Shown here: positions 10,151 to 20,479 of the stretch, piece after piece
Layout: each line of letters opens with the position of its first letter
Position numbering within the stretch: the first letter of the stretch is position 1
DNA from: Symbiodinium natans
Taxonomy: Eukaryota > Sar > Dinophyceae > Suessiales > Symbiodiniaceae
Length of the DNA stretch: 64,000 bases
Assembly (NCBI GenBank): GCA_905221605.1
Contig: CAJNDS010001335.1
Location: forward strand, 1,328,938 to 1,392,937
Direction: 5' to 3'
The notes under the pieces: model-generated
Told to the model about the DNA's origin: nothing
The model's input: the letters and a program-made list of their open reading frames with translations, nothing else
The model's database searches: none
Position numbers and translations under genes: made by a program

Positions 10151-10569
10151 GTATGTTTCTAATTACCCAGAGGGTCCTTTGTAGTACCATGATGGATTGG
10201 AGGTGCCAAAAAACCATAACTAAATAGGGCCTTTTGGTCTCAATTCCATAATAGTAGTCCAGAGGACCCCTATGGATGTTATTGTGATGAAGTCTTGCCG
10301 GTGTTTCGTAAAACCCCGCTTTGGTTGAGGAGCAAGTTTGCTCCATCATTTTTTATGGATGATCTGGGGTAGGGGCATTTTGTTGCACGCATGTTGTGTT
10401 TATGACTATACGTCATTGAGAGATGCCCTAAACCTAAAACCCTCAACCCTAATCCCTTCAAGGGTTTTACACTGCGATACAAGGTGTCGAATTTCTTGAT
10501 CCCTGTTCAGACTATATCCAGGTTTAGGCGTTTAGGGTTAGGGTGCAGGGTGCAGGGGTGCAGGGTTAT

Positions 10570-10674
10570 ACACTGCTTTGTGCTTTGGAGACTTGGACAC
10601 GGGGGATCGAGCTGAGTAGCTACGGCCAGGGTCGGAGCCCAACCCTTGACGTCAACATCCGGGAGTTTTCCTAA
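10570..10674 (+). CDS. Candidate terminal exon
   Basis: 34 codons to TAA between repeat tracts (samples LLCALETWTRGIELSSYG, LDVNIREFS). Confidence 0.45.
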   Translation, partial: TLLCALETWTRGIELSSYGQGRSPTLDVNIREFS

Positions 10675-10919
10675 CCCTAAACTAAACTCTTAACCCGAAT
10701 TCGAAACCCGAAAACCCTAAAACCCTAAACCCTAAAACCTTAACCCTTAACAATTAGCCCGTTTTTAAACCCTAACCCGAAACCCTAAGCCTTAAACCGC
10801 GGTTGGTGAAGAGCTGGATGTAAACCTTCGCCCTTAACAATTAGCCCTTAACCCTAACCCGAAACCGAAACCCTTAACCTTAAGCTGCTAGTTGGTGAAG
10901 ACCTGGATGTGTCCGGTCC

Positions 10920-10981
10920 GACCTTTCCGCTGCCTCACCGGATCTACCATCGAAGCACAGGCCGCAGCCGGCCCGTAACCC
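10920..10981 (+). CDS. Candidate exon, frame ambiguous
   Basis: Two open frames (DLSAASPDLPSKHRPQ; FPLPHRIYHRSTGRSR) lie between repeat tracts. GC-rich unique segment. Confidence 0.35.
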
Positions 10982-11190
10982 TAACCCTAAAACCCAAACC
11001 CTAAAACCCTAAACCCTAACCCAAACACCTAAACCCCAAACCCAACCCTAAACCCTCAAACCATAAGTTTAACTGAGGGCCCATTTTTGTGGCTTTGGGG
11101 TTTAGGGTTTAGGATACGATTTACGCAATTAGATGGGGTTCAGGGTGCAGGGATACGATTATGGAAGTAGATACGCAACGGCCCTTTTAG

Positions 11191-11368
11191 TTACGGTTTT
11201 TTGGGTACATCTTTCATGATGTACAAATGGACTGTAGACTACTACGGGCCGTCGAACGTGTCGGACATGCGCAGAATGACTCTTGCATCTTTGCTCGTCT
11301 CAACCATGTTGAATGGTGTATATTTCCGTCTTCAAAAGTCGCCAGATCATGTAACGACAACGCTTTAG
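11191..11368 (+). CDS. Candidate exon, about 58 codons
   Basis: After CCCTTTTAG the frame is open to TAG at the edge of a TTTAGGG tract (samples TSFMMYKWTVDYYGP, MRRMTLASLLVSTMLNGVYF). The splice end is probably CTTTAG|GGTTTAGGG. Confidence 0.5.
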
Positions 11369-11466
11369 GGTTTAGGGTTTAGGGTTTAGGGTTTAGGGGT
11401 TTAGGGTTTAGGGTTTAGGCGTTTAGGGTTTAGTTGGTTTTAGGTTTTACCTCAACATGTACGCAG

Positions 11467-11521
11467 GTGCCTTGGACAGGGCTTGGCATGTTGGGAGATC
11501 GGGCACTGCTTGCTGACTCAG
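11467..11521 (+). CDS. Candidate exon
   Basis: GTACGCAG precedes VPWTGLGMLGDRALLADS, ending G|GTCCCC. It could continue the gene of 11191-11368; phase was not resolved. Confidence 0.45.
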
Positions 11522-11799
11522 GTCCCCCAAAGCCCTAAACCCCTTTAAACCCTAAACCCCTAAACCCGAAACCCCTAAACTAAACCCTAACCACCCTAAA
11601 ACCCTAGCTGTTCTACGTGATTGGTGCGGGAACTATAAGGAATCGACATACTAGAGGGTTCCAAGTGACCCATACTTAGGTGACCACCAAACATCCCTTC
11701 TCAACCTCGCTTTTGAGCCATTGTTGCTCATTCTCTTTCGTTTTGTCTCTTTGTTTCTTTCTTTCTGTCTTTCTCTACTGTCCTCTATGTAGGGTTAGT

Positions 11800-12250
11800 T
11801 AGTTTTCTGAGTCCCTCTCTCTCCTCTTCGGCATGATTACGCGAGAGCGTAGAGCGCGGGAGGCGCGCGCCGCGGCGCCGCGCGCCGAACTCGAAAGCGC
11901 GCGGGCGAAGCGCGGCAGCGAGAGAAGGCGAGGCGAAGGAGAGTAGAAGAGAGATAAGAGAGGCAGAAGCGGAAGATGCAGAGCCAGAGAAAGCAGGAGG
12001 AGCGCGCGAGAGAGCGACGGAGAGAAAGAGCGAGAGCGGCGAGCGCGCGAAGAGAGAGCAGCGGCGAAGAGAGAGGAGCCGAGGCGAGCGAGATAAGGCG
12101 CAGGGAGAGAGCGGAAGCGCGCGAGAGGGAGACGCGTGAAGAGATCGCAGAGCAGAGAAAACGAGCGGCTAAGGAGAGAGACGAGCAAGAGTAAACGAGA
12201 GATGAGAAGCGCCAGATCCGTCCGCGAAGAGAGAGAGCGCAAGGCATAGA
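11800..12250 (+). other. Purine-rich segment with Arg/Glu-rich coding potential
   Basis: The + strand is dominated by GAGA, GCGAGA and GCGCG. ATG at 11833 opens a 37-codon frame (MITRERRAREARAAAPRA) to TAG at 11944. Another frame carries 72 codons (11976-12194, QRKQEERARERRRERARA). They look like parts of one charged helical protein broken by frameshifts. Telomere-type repeats are absent. Confidence 0.4.
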
Positions 12251-12300
12251 GCTTGATAGACTGCGATCATAGGAGTTCTGTATCGATAAGCGCATGCTAC

Positions 12301-12560
12301 TCATCTATCTACTAGCTGAGCATCTCCCGATTAAGTCTAGCCTCCACTAAGATCTCGCAGTCCTCTTCCGATAGATCAATTATTTGTGGCTTTTGTGGCG
12401 GTTGGCCCTTAATGTGATGCGTTGGATTGAGCTATGAAAATAGAGGCAGCTATAGACTCATCTGTCTCAGAAGGCTCTGACTCCTCTCTACATCTCATTA
12501 TCTCCTCCTCATCCTATCGTTAAGTCAGATAATCTCTCTCTGCATCTAAGATCATGATAG
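12301..12560 (-). pseudogene. Minus-strand acidic protein fragment, frameshifted
   Basis: Read on the minus strand, one frame gives MRCREESEPSETDESIAAS up to a stop near 12410. An overlapping frame continues HHIKGQPPQKPQIIDLSEED and ILVEARLNREMLS to TAG at about 12312-12314. IIDLSEED has the form of a SUMO-interacting motif (hydrophobic core plus acidic tail). A frameshift near 12430 would join the two. One of the few minus-strand coding candidates here. Confidence 0.35.
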
Positions 12561-12850
12561 CTCCATCGAGATTCTCCTATCCTCTTCTCTACTGTTCTAC
12601 TATAACATCTCCTCTCGCTCCTATCTCTCCTCTCTCTCCTCTCCTCTCTCTCTATCCTCTCTATCCTCCTTCCTCTCTCTCCTCCTCTTTTCTCTCTTCT
12701 CTCCTCCTCCTCTTCCTCTCTTCCTCTTCCTCTCTATCCTTTTCCCTATCTTCCTATCTTCCTCTCTCTCTCTCCTCTACATATTCTCCTCTCTCTCTCC
12801 TCTCTCTCCTCTCACTCCTCTCTCTCTCTCTCTCTCCCTCCGTCTCGCGC
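12560..12850. repeat. Pyrimidine-rich CTCCTCT tract
   Basis: Nearly unbroken pyrimidines on + with CTCT and CCTCT units. Together with 11800-12250 it forms facing purine and pyrimidine blocks. Confidence 0.85.
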
Positions 12851-12965
12851 CTCGAGCAACTACCCATCGGAACTCGTGCAAGCGCGACACACGAATGGGT
12901 TCCGTATTCAGACTTAGGGGCAGAACCACAAAACTGCTGGGCTCTTCCACTACATACCACCACCC
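12851..12965 (+). CDS. Candidate exon
   Basis: The + frame reads LEQLPIGTRASATHEW and PYSDLGAEPQNCWALP, then enters CCCTAAA repeat. The upstream limit is obscured by the pyrimidine tract. Confidence 0.4.
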
Positions 12966-13108
12966 TAAACCCTGAACACCAAACCTACAACCCGCCGGAT
13001 TTAGGGTTTTAGGTGTCAGGGTCTGGAGTTTAGGGTGTAGGGTTTAGGGGATACCCGCCGGATTTAGGGTTTTAGGTTTTAGGGTTTAGGGTTTAGGGCC
13101 CCGAACAG

Positions 13109-13213
13109 CTGCTCATGGCCTTGGCTCTGGCACAGGCGCTCTCGCCTCTTCCGCAAGACGTCGCCGATGCCCGCATGGTGGAGTCAGGCAATCCCGAAAC
13201 CTCCACACCTTAG
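13109..13213 (+). CDS. Candidate exon, possible GC donor
   Basis: After CCCCGAACAG the frame reads LLMALALAQALSPLPQDV then ARMVESG, with a possible donor TCAG|GCAATC at 13187. Unspliced it stops at TAG 13211-13213. Confidence 0.5.
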   Translation: MLMALALAQALSPLPQDVADARMVESGNPETSTP

Positions 13214-13525
13214 GGTTTCGGCTTTTTAGGGTTTAGGGTTTAGGATTTAGAGTTTAGGGTTCAGGGTTGCTTCTCTACAAGCCGCACAAGTATAACCTCC
13301 TAAACCCTGAACTTTCAACCCTCAGCCCTAAACCCCAAGTGCACGATCATTCCATGACACTCGAAACACAACGCTAGACCCCAAATTCCCAGCCCGTAGC
13401 CCCGAAAACCATTAAAGCCCTATATACGCCAACCCTAAACCCTGAAAATCTCAGTAGCACCTACAAGCCCTTTCTGGATCGAGTCTCCATTTCAGGATGG
13501 AGTCTCCTCACACAAAAGGACCACA

Positions 13526-13534
13526 ACCACAACC

Positions 13535-13591
<57 letters not shown>

Positions 13592-13615
13592 GCAACAGCA
13601 ACAGCAACAAAAACA
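13526..13615. repeat. CAA trinucleotide microsatellite
   Basis: CAACCACAA passes into about 20 CAA units and then CAACAG. Confidence 0.9.
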
Positions 13616-13757
13616 AAAAACTAAAAGATAAAACGCAACAGCAGAACGACCCAGAAATCCTAAACCCTAATCTTTTTTAGATACTCCTGCGCAGGAGTCA
13701 TGGCCCGTAAACCCTGCACCCTAAACCCTAAACCCCCCTCCACTCACAAGTCCCCAG

Positions 13758-13825
13758 AGGCCCCGACGCCTTCGCAGCTCGGAAAGGCCGTGGCGCTGTG
13801 GCATCGTTCACGCTGCGAGGAGGGG
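13758..13825 (+). CDS. Candidate exon
   Basis: AAGTCCCCAG precedes APTPSQLGKAVALWHRSRC. The end is lost in a G-run before degenerate TTTAGG. Confidence 0.45.
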
Positions 13826-14363
13826 GGAGGGTTTCGGGTTCAGGATTTAGGGGATTAGGTGTTTAGGTGTTTAGGCGTTTAGGGGTTTAGGTGTTTAGGG
13901 GTTTAGTGTTTGGGGTTTTGGGGTTTTGGGGTTCGCAGTTCTCGGTGTAGGTTTTGATGATATGTTGCCCCAAAACCCTAGTTGGGATGATGGAGTTTAT
14001 AGTGCAACCATAATCCCATGCACCACCCAGCCCTCACCAACCTCCACGCTAAACCGCATGCCTTCAAGCCTTAATATGCCCTGCATACCTCGCATGCTCC
14101 ACATATACTCCAATGTGTACCCCAAAATACCCTAAATAACCCCGATACTCCTAAACCCCAAACCCTAAACCCCTAAACCCCTAAACCCCTAAAGCCCCAA
14201 ATCCCTAGACCCCAAACCCCAAACCCAAACCCCAAACCCCAAACCCTAAACCCTAAACCCTAAACCCCAAACCCTAAACCCTAAACCCTAAACCCTAAAC
14301 CCTAAACCCTAAACCCTAAACCCTAAACCCTAAACCCTACATACCCTGAACCTTGAGATGCAG

Positions 14364-14427
14364 GCTTATCGTCCGCCGCCGGGGATGAGCCACCCGTCAT
14401 CTTCAGGATTTCGGGATGTGCTCTTAG
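14364..14427 (+). CDS. Candidate exon between opposed repeat tracts
   Basis: A long CCCTAAA tract, then GAGATGCAG, then 21 codons (AYRPPPGMSHPSSSGFRDV), then TTAG|GGTTTAGGG and a long TTTAGGG tract. A model example of the exon arrangement. Confidence 0.55.
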
Positions 14428-14711
14428 GGTTTAGGGTTTAGGGTTTAGGGTTTAGGGTTTAGGGTTTAGGGTTTAGGGTTTAGGGTTTAGGGTTTAGGGT
14501 TTAGGGTTTAGGGTTTAGGGTTTAGGGTTTAGGGTTTAGGGTGTTACCCTGAGGCTCTCAGGACGATTGTTTCAAAGTTTTTGGGCCCTTTGGGCTTCGT
14601 TTACAAGGTTGTTGGGCTATGTTGAGCCTGAGGGGTCTCCACGAAGGGCACGTTACGGCTTATTTGAGGGGTTGCTAGGGTGTGGTGGTTTAGGGCACAA
14701 GGCCCTTTCAG

Positions 14712-15086
14712 CTCACCGCTAGCGACATGTTCTCCGCCGGATTCTCCGGGGCATTCTGCGGTTTAGGGCGTAGGGCTTAGGCGGACTCGGCAGGGTTGTC
14801 TGGAGTGGAAAAACGCGGGATACAAGGCAGGAGCCTTGGCGGGTGGGCAGCAGGCCTGGGCCAAAGGACCATAAACTTGCTTAAGGTTTCGGGGTCAAAT
14901 CTCGAACTCCAAGCTGAGTTCCCCACAAAAGACAACAAAAACACCAAAACATAGCAAAGCTTTTAACAGTCATTTTTTTTGGTGACGGAAGCTTTGGCCT
15001 CGAACTTTAAAGTGCTGCGAGAAAAGGGTGCCCCTAGAGGGAAAAGCCCGGCATGTCTAGAAGTGGGAGTCCCGATTTCGTCCTAG
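14712..15086 (+). CDS. Three-exon 3' end of an unknown gene
   Basis: Exons 14712-14760 (TASDMFSAGFSGAFC, donor G|GTTTAG), 14794-14885 (SGVEKRGIQGRSLGGWAA, donor AAG|GTTTCG) and 14970-15086 (SFFLVTEALASNFKVLRE, stop TAG). All acceptors are AG (CTTTCAG, CTCGGCAG, TTTTAACAG). Phases 1 then 0 are kept, and both introns (33 and 84 bp) are GT...AG. The joined frame is 86 codons. Read through, the second intron region loses the frame. Function unknown. Confidence 0.6.
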
Positions 15087-15448
15087 AAACTCCCCACATT
15101 CCCAAGCCCTAAACATCCCAAACCAGGCCCTAGACCCTAAACCATAAACCCTAAACCCTAAACCCTAAACCCTAAACCCTGAACCCTGAACCCTGAACCC
15201 TAAACCCTAAACCCTAAACCCTAAACCCTAAACCCTAAACCCTAAACCCTAAACCCTAAACCCTAACCTAACCCTGAACCTAAACCCTAAACACTATCCC
15301 TAACCCTAACCCCTAACCACCACCACGACAAGACCTAAACCCTAATCCCTAAACCCTAAACCCTAAACCCTAAACCCTAAACCCTAAACCCTAAACCCTA
15401 ACCCTAAACCCTAAACCCCAGGCTCTGGGTTGCTGCCCCACCTTTCAG

Positions 15449-15507
15449 CTTCCCCGAGTCCGGTGCTGTGGCGCTGTCCCTGGGCGAGGCCCCGCTGCGT
15501 CCTTTAG
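15449..15507 (+). CDS. Candidate exon
   Basis: CCACCTTTCAG, a good acceptor, precedes FPESGAVALSLGEAPLRPL. It ends TTTAG|GGTTTAGGG. Confidence 0.5.
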
Positions 15508-15633
15508 GGTTTAGGGTTTAGGGTTTAGGGTTTAGGGTCTAGGGTTTAGGGTTTAGGGTTTGCTGTGATAGGGCGTAGATGCTGTGAAGGTTAGGTTTCG
15601 GAACAAGCTCGAAAGCTTCGTGAGGTGCCAAAA

Positions 15634-15863
15634 ACAGCATTGGCCCGATTGTGGGGCCATCTAACACTTTTCTCCCACCCCACGCCGTCCAAGGCGCAAA
15701 GCCACCCAAACCTATTCCTTTTAAACTCAGACAACAGCCCACTTCTAAAAACTTAGGCAGTTTGGGAGGGTTGCAGGAAGTTTCAGACCAGGCGGCTGTG
15801 GGTGAAGTGGTGGGGCAGGCCTGGCGCCAGGAGCCAGGCCAGGGGGGTCAGGGGGGGCAGTGA
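15634..15863 (+). CDS. Candidate long exon, C-terminal part
   Basis: 77 codons to TGA (samples NSIGPIVGPSNTFLPP, LGGLQEVSDQAAVGEVVGQ), ending in a Gln/Gly-rich tail. It starts after TTCGTGAG. Confidence 0.5.
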
Positions 15864-15929
15864 GGGCCAGGGAAGGGCCAGAAAGGGGCAAAGCGGGCCG
15901 GGGCCGGGGGGGGGGGGCGGGCCAGGGGG

Positions 15930-16065
15930 CCAGACGGAGAGTCCATCGTGGGTGCTACCCACCTCCGAGCTGTGGGAGGCGGGCGAACGACCTGGGTCGG
16001 TTTGCACCATGGGGAGGTGAGGGGCTTAGGCGCCGCGCCCCAACTGTAGGGGGGCGGCCTAAGCC
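15930..16065 (+). CDS. Candidate exon, Gly/Arg-rich
   Basis: Frame ARRRVHRGCYPPPSCGRRA then NDLGRFAPWGGEG to TGA. Overlapping frames are open in this GC-rich stretch, so this is weak. Confidence 0.25.
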
Positions 16066-16159
16066 TTGAGTTTAGGGTTTAGGGTTGAGGGTTTTAGGGT
16101 TTAGGGTTTAGGGTTTAGGGTTTAGGGTTTAGGGTTTAGGGTTTAGGGTTCAGGTTTAG

Positions 16160-16315
16160 GGTTTAGGGTTCTAGGGTTCTAGGGTTCTAGGGTTGTAGGG
16201 TTCTAGGGTTCTAGGGTTCTAGGGTTCTAGATTTTTAGGGTTCTAGGGTTCTAGGGTTCTAGGGTTCTAGGGTTCTAGGGTTCTAGGGTTCTAGGGTTCT
16301 AGGGTTCTAGGGTTT
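16160..16315. repeat. TTCTAGGG octamer array
   Basis: About 17 units of an 8-base variant (TTCTAGGG) inserted in a TTTAGGG context. The uniform variant implies tandem amplification. Confidence 0.85.
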
Positions 16316-16689
16316 GGTTTAGGGTTTAGGCTTTAGTGTGAGCAAGGGCTTGGGGTGGGAAGGGGGCTTTGGGGCTAGGGACCCCCCCGACGCCTCCCTG
16401 CCAACAGTCGAAGCAGATTTGGTGCCTGTTTAAATCCCCCCGTTTTGATATATGATATATTTCAAGGGAATCAGGAGGCAAACTTGAGAGCTTTTTTGAA
16501 GAAAAGGGGTTGATGGCTGGAGTAGGAAGGGAAGGGCTTGGGAGAAGAAATGAGGGGTTGAGGGGGAAAACCCTGAGCTTTGTCAGTGACCAGGTGGGAG
16601 AGGGGAGGGAGGGCTAGGGTTTGGGGTTTCGGGTTTAGGGTTTAGGGTTCAGGGTTCAGGGTTAAGGTTTCGATCTCCCTTTCAAACAA

Positions 16690-16743
16690 CCCTACCCGTG
16701 CTCGAGCCTGGCGCTTCGCCAATGCCTCTGGGACAGATCGTGC
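16690..16743 (+). CDS. Weak candidate exon
   Basis: TRARAWRFANASGTDRAD is encoded before a TA microsatellite. Boundaries unclear. Confidence 0.3.
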
Positions 16744-16819
16744 TGATATATATATATATATTTGTTTATTTATTTATGTATTTATTTATTTAATTATTGG
16801 GGTTTAGGTTCTAGGGTTT

Positions 16820-16925
16820 AGGATCCAGAGTAGGCCCTTATTCCCGATTTTTCTTAGCTTGCCTTATAGACCCCTTTAAACCAGAAAGGACCCCCTTCTC
16901 ATTCCTAGTTTACTTTTCGGTCTAG
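16820..16925. mobile_element. Family B element
   Basis: GATCCAGAGTAGGCCCTTAT at the left and TTACTTTTCGGTCTAG at the right are imperfect inverted repeats. The left flank is TTTAG and the element itself ends in AG. Confidence 0.7.
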
Positions 16926-16994
16926 CCGCACTACACCCTGAAAACCCAACACCCAAGGCGGTTTCTAGGAATTAGGGGTTGCACGGGTCCCTAA
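16926..16994 (+). CDS. Candidate terminal exon after a family B element
   Basis: Starts at the AG end of the family B copy and reads PHYTLKTQHPRRFLGIRGC to TAA. Confidence 0.4.
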   Translation, partial: PHYTLKTQHPRRFLGIRGCTGP

Positions 16995-17107
16995 ACCTAG
17001 ACATGATCTACCCTAAACCCCAAACCCTAAACCCCAAACCCTAAACCCCAAACCCTAAACCCTAAACCCCAAACCCCAAACCCTAAACCCTTCCAAAGAG
17101 CTTCCAG

Positions 17108-17194
17108 GACTCCATTGCCCTCTCGCCGATGAGCAACGGCTCCAGCTTGCGCATCACGCTGCAGGCCCGCGAGCGCAGGGGCGCCCGTGAAGCC
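17108..17194 (+). CDS. Candidate exon, 29 codons
   Basis: AGCTTCCAG precedes DSIALSPMSNGSSLRITL and ARERRGAREA, ending GCC|GTCAAG. A Ser-rich then Arg-rich stretch. Confidence 0.55.
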
Positions 17195-17597
17195 GTCAAG
17201 CCCCAAAACGGGCCGAAACAGGGAACCCTGGGGGCCGCAACATGGGGGTTTCCCAAAAAAGGGGTACCCCTTTCCCGAAGGCTCCAAAATGGCCCAAAGT
17301 AGGTATTATCTACAGACTTTAGACCTCAATGTAGGTATTATGTGTATACTTGGAGCCCCAGGGTTTTATACCCGAACCCCCATATGAGGGCATAATTGCG
17401 AATGTGATTCCCGAATGGTCCCTATAGAATTATACATGTAGGGCCGGAATAAAGGGAGTCGGTAGAATTGCGAAGAGTATACAATTATGGCCCCTTATTT
17501 TATATTTTTCTATAATAGCTCCCAAAAACCTTGTTCTAAGTTTTTAAGGCCCCTATGGTGTTCAACTACCCGAAACAGTAAATCAAAACTTCTAGTC

Positions 17598-17875
17598 ACT
17601 CTTCGAGCTTGCGAGCATCACTTCCCAGCCAGAATGTGGGCTTCATGTTGAAGCATTTCCTAAATATATGTACATGCATGCATAGAGAAAGTTTATGTGT
17701 GTATATATATATATGTATACATATATATATATATATATGTTTATTGATTATTCTTTTCATGTCTCCCATAGAATCGAAATCTGGTGGGACGATCTTTGTG
17801 GAACCGAGGCCCTCTTACCCAACATATGAGACCTACAACCCTATTACTACCCTATTTAAGGGGTGGAGGGCTTAG
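17598..17875 (+). CDS. Two candidate exons around an AT microsatellite intron
   Basis: First part ASLPSQNVGFMLKHFLN (to about 17665), then a TA-repeat region 17700-17740. The second part starts after CTCCCATAG at 17772 (SGGTIFVEPRPSYPTYETY) and ends TAG at 17875. Treating the AT-rich centre as intron is inference. Confidence 0.45.
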
Positions 17876-17950
17876 GGCGCAGGTTCCGAAACCCTAGACC
17901 CTAAACTAAACCCTAAACCCTAGTACTCACCTTCCCAACACTTTTTGGAA

Positions 17951-18082
17951 ATGACTCAGGCGGACGCCCGGAGCCTTGAATGCACGCTTGCACCCTCAAA
18001 AATCAAGACTACACATCCCCTAGCGCTGCATGCTAAATCAGAAGCCCTAAACCCCGAAAAGAACCCAAAAACTCCTTTGTAA
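17951..18082 (+). CDS. Candidate exon, possible ATG start
   Basis: ATGACTCAGG at 17951 offers either a start codon or an acceptor (exon from 17960). The frame reads ADARSLECTLAPSKIKTTH to TAA at 18080-18082. Confidence 0.45.
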   Translation: MTQADARSLECTLAPSKIKTTHPLALHAKSEALNPEKNPKTPL

Positions 18083-18311
18083 ACGTCGAGGACCCCGCAC
18101 ACAAACATATCCTATAGGCCTGCAAGCACAATCTGCCCGAAGCATCAAAAACAACCTAAGCCAAGTCCTGAACGCAAGAACCTAGATCCTATCAAGTTTG
18201 GAGTTTGGCTTTTTAGGGTTTAGGGTTTCCCTGAACGCACCATAAACCCCCCTTCCCCCTAAACCCTAAACCCTAAACCCCTCCCCCCTAAACCCTCCCC
18301 TTTCCTTTCGG

Positions 18312-18398
18312 GGCAACCAAGAGGAGCCCTTGGAACCCTCGGCGCAGTACGTCTTGGCGCTTGTCGTCATCGCAGGGCCAAAGGCCGCCTTCCGGGGG
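18312..18398 (+). CDS. Candidate exon with GTTTAGG donor
   Basis: 29 codons (samples NQEEPLEPSAQYVLALVV, AGPKAAFRG) end GGG|GTTTAGG. An internal GCGCAG at 18345 is an alternative acceptor. Confidence 0.5.
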
Positions 18399-18583
18399 GT
18401 TTAGGGTTTAGGGTTCAGGGTTTAGGGTTTAGGGTTTAGGGTTTAGAGTTTAGGGTTTAGGATTTAGGGTTTAGGGTTTAGGGTGTAATTGGCTTTGCCT
18501 AAAACCTGCTTGCTCTTCACACGAAGGGCTGGAAGGAAGGGAGGCTTTGGAGGGTTTTTTAGGGTTCAGGGCTTCAGTATTCA

Positions 18584-18741
18584 GTTTTGTTGGGCGAGAT
18601 TTCAGGGCCTCCACGGGCCTCCATGCGCACAAGGAGGGTACAGAGCTGAGGATGTACGGGCCGGCAGCGTCACATAAGCCGCCTCCACAAGGCCCAATGC
18701 CTCAAGCAAACCCTGGACCCGAAACTCGAACATACCCATAA
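18584..18741 (+). CDS. Candidate exon, frame ambiguous
   Basis: After GTATTCAG two frames are open: GRDFRASTGLHAHKEGTEL to TAA 18741 and RFQGLHGPPCAQGGYRA to TAA 18677. The first is longer. Confidence 0.4.
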
Positions 18742-18976
18742 GGCTGTGGGGCATGCGGCCCGGTAACCCTGAGCACCCTTATCCCAAGATCCCTTAGCCC
18801 TGATCCCGAAACCAATCAAACCGCCCTGCACCCTGAGCACACGCATCCCAGCAACCCTCAACCCGAAACCCTAAACACCAAACCCCAAACCCTAAACCCT
18901 AAATCCTAAACCCCAAATCCTAAACCCTAAATCCTAAACCCGATATCCTAAACCGGAAACCGGCGGGGGTGGGGAG

Positions 18977-19052
18977 GTCGACAACGGCGAGCACTGGAAC
19001 ATCCAGCTCTGGGCCGCTGCTGGTGCTGTCGAGCAGGCCTCGGCCTTCTTCG
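18977..19052 (+). CDS. Candidate exon
   Basis: GTGGGGAG precedes VDNGEHWNIQLWAAAGAVEQ, and it ends G|GTTTGGGG. Confidence 0.5.
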
Positions 19053-19338
19053 GTTTGGGGGCTTGTAAGGGTCTTTTGTGGGGGGGGGGGGGGGGGGGGG
19101 GCGGGTTTAGGGTTTAGGGTTCAGGGTTCAGGGTTTAGGGTTTAGGGTTTAGGGGTTAGGGTTTAGGGTTTAAGGGGGTTTTTGCAGAGGTTTACATAGG
19201 GGGGTTAGGGAGTTTAGGGAGCTTAGGGAGTTTAGGGTTTGGGGTTATAAGGGTTTAGGGAGTTTGGGGGAGGGGGGGGACATAGCTCTGACCTTCGCAT
19301 GGGATATAGCGCTCTCAATGTTGCGGTTCATACTCTAG

Positions 19339-19443
19339 GACCCAGAGGAGGCGCTTTTCCCTTTCATTAGGCTTTGGTTCCCTTGTCAACCTCTTCAAGC
19401 CAAAAAGGGGTACCGTTTTCATTTCCAGGTTACTCTTGGATCA
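19339..19443. mobile_element. Family B element
   Basis: The left end CTCTAG|GACCCAGAGG and right end GGTTACTCTTGGATCACC match family B. An open stretch (ALTFAWDIALSMLRF, 19285-19330) lies just upstream and may be its 5' exon. Confidence 0.65.
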
Positions 19444-19513
19444 CCGTTTTGCTCTAAACCCTAAACCCTAAACCCTAAGCCCTAAACCCTGAACCCTAAA
19501 CCCTAAACCCTAC

Positions 19514-19617
19514 ATGTCTTCTGGGAGCCTCAAGGTCGCGAACAACGGCCGACGGCTGCCGCAAGCGACCAACGATGCGCAGAGCAGCTCGTTTGGCCTC
19601 GCGGAGGCCGGGTTGAG
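19514..19617 (+). CDS. Candidate first exon or exon with ATG
   Basis: ATG at 19514 directly follows the CCCTAAA tract with no AG before it. 34 codons (samples SSGSLKVANNGRRLPQATN, AQSSSFGLAEAGL) end AG|GTTTAGGG. The missing acceptor favours a translation start here. Confidence 0.5.
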
Positions 19618-20442
19618 GTTTAGGGTTTAGGGTTTAGGGTTTAGGGGTTAGGGGTTTAGGGGTTTAGGGGTTTAGGGGTTTAGGGTTTAGGGTTTAGGGT
19701 TTGGGGTTTAGGGTTTAGGGTTTAGGGTTTAGGGTTTAGGGTTTAGGGTTTAGGGTTTGGGTCAGGGGTTTGGGGTTATTTAGGATTTGGTAAATTCAGC
19801 GTTTAGGGATTTGGGAGTTTAGGGTTTAGGGTTTAGGGTTTAGGGTTTAGGGTTTAGGGCGTTTAGGGTTTAGGCTGAGCAAACCAGGGCTTTGGTGTGG
19901 CTCAGGGCTTAAGCCAGGTGTTCCCCGGTTTTGTTCAGGGTTAGGGTTCAGGTGTTCAGGGTTCAGGGTTCAGGGTTCAGGGTTTAGGGTTTGTTTTAGG
20001 TTTTAGGGGTTAGGGTTTAGGGTTTAGGGTTTAGGGTTTAGGTTTTGGGGTTGCAAGCCATGCAAGATATGGCGCAATACGTCTCTCCAGGACTCTCCAC
20101 ATCAAGGCTGCGGCTATGACGACGACCCTACAAACCCTCTAAACCCTAAACCTAAACCATAAACCCGAAATTGCCTGAAACCACCTAAGCCGTAAACCCC
20201 CTAAACCTGAAACCCTAAACCCACTAAACCCCTTATAAACCTTCAATCCTCTAAACCCTCAACCTAAAACCTAAAACCCCCCATAAACCTTCAACCCTCT
20301 AGACCCTCAACCTTAACCCTAAAACCCCTTAAAGCCCCTTATAAACCTCAAACCCCCTAAACCCCAAACCTTAAACCTAAAACCCCCTAGGCCCCACAAC
20401 CCTACGCCCCCCAAAAGCTGGGGGCAGCTTTGCTTTCATCAG

Positions 20443-20479
20443 CTTTTAGGGGAGGACCCGCCTGGCCTGCGCTCCTTGG
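20443..20479 (+). CDS. Short candidate exon
   Basis: TTTCATCAG precedes LLGEDPPGLRSLG, ending before GGTTTAAG. Confidence 0.3.

Noticed and set aside
10002-10349. Minus ORF of 115 codons
   Set aside because: It has no splice-like edges and overlaps a + exon with an AG acceptor and GTATGT donor.
11799-12304. Minus ORFs of 147 and 155 codons
   Set aside because: They read the complement of a purine-rich low-complexity stretch (Ser/Leu/Arg/Ala only) and look like shadows. The SIM-containing fragment lies further downstream at 12301-12560.
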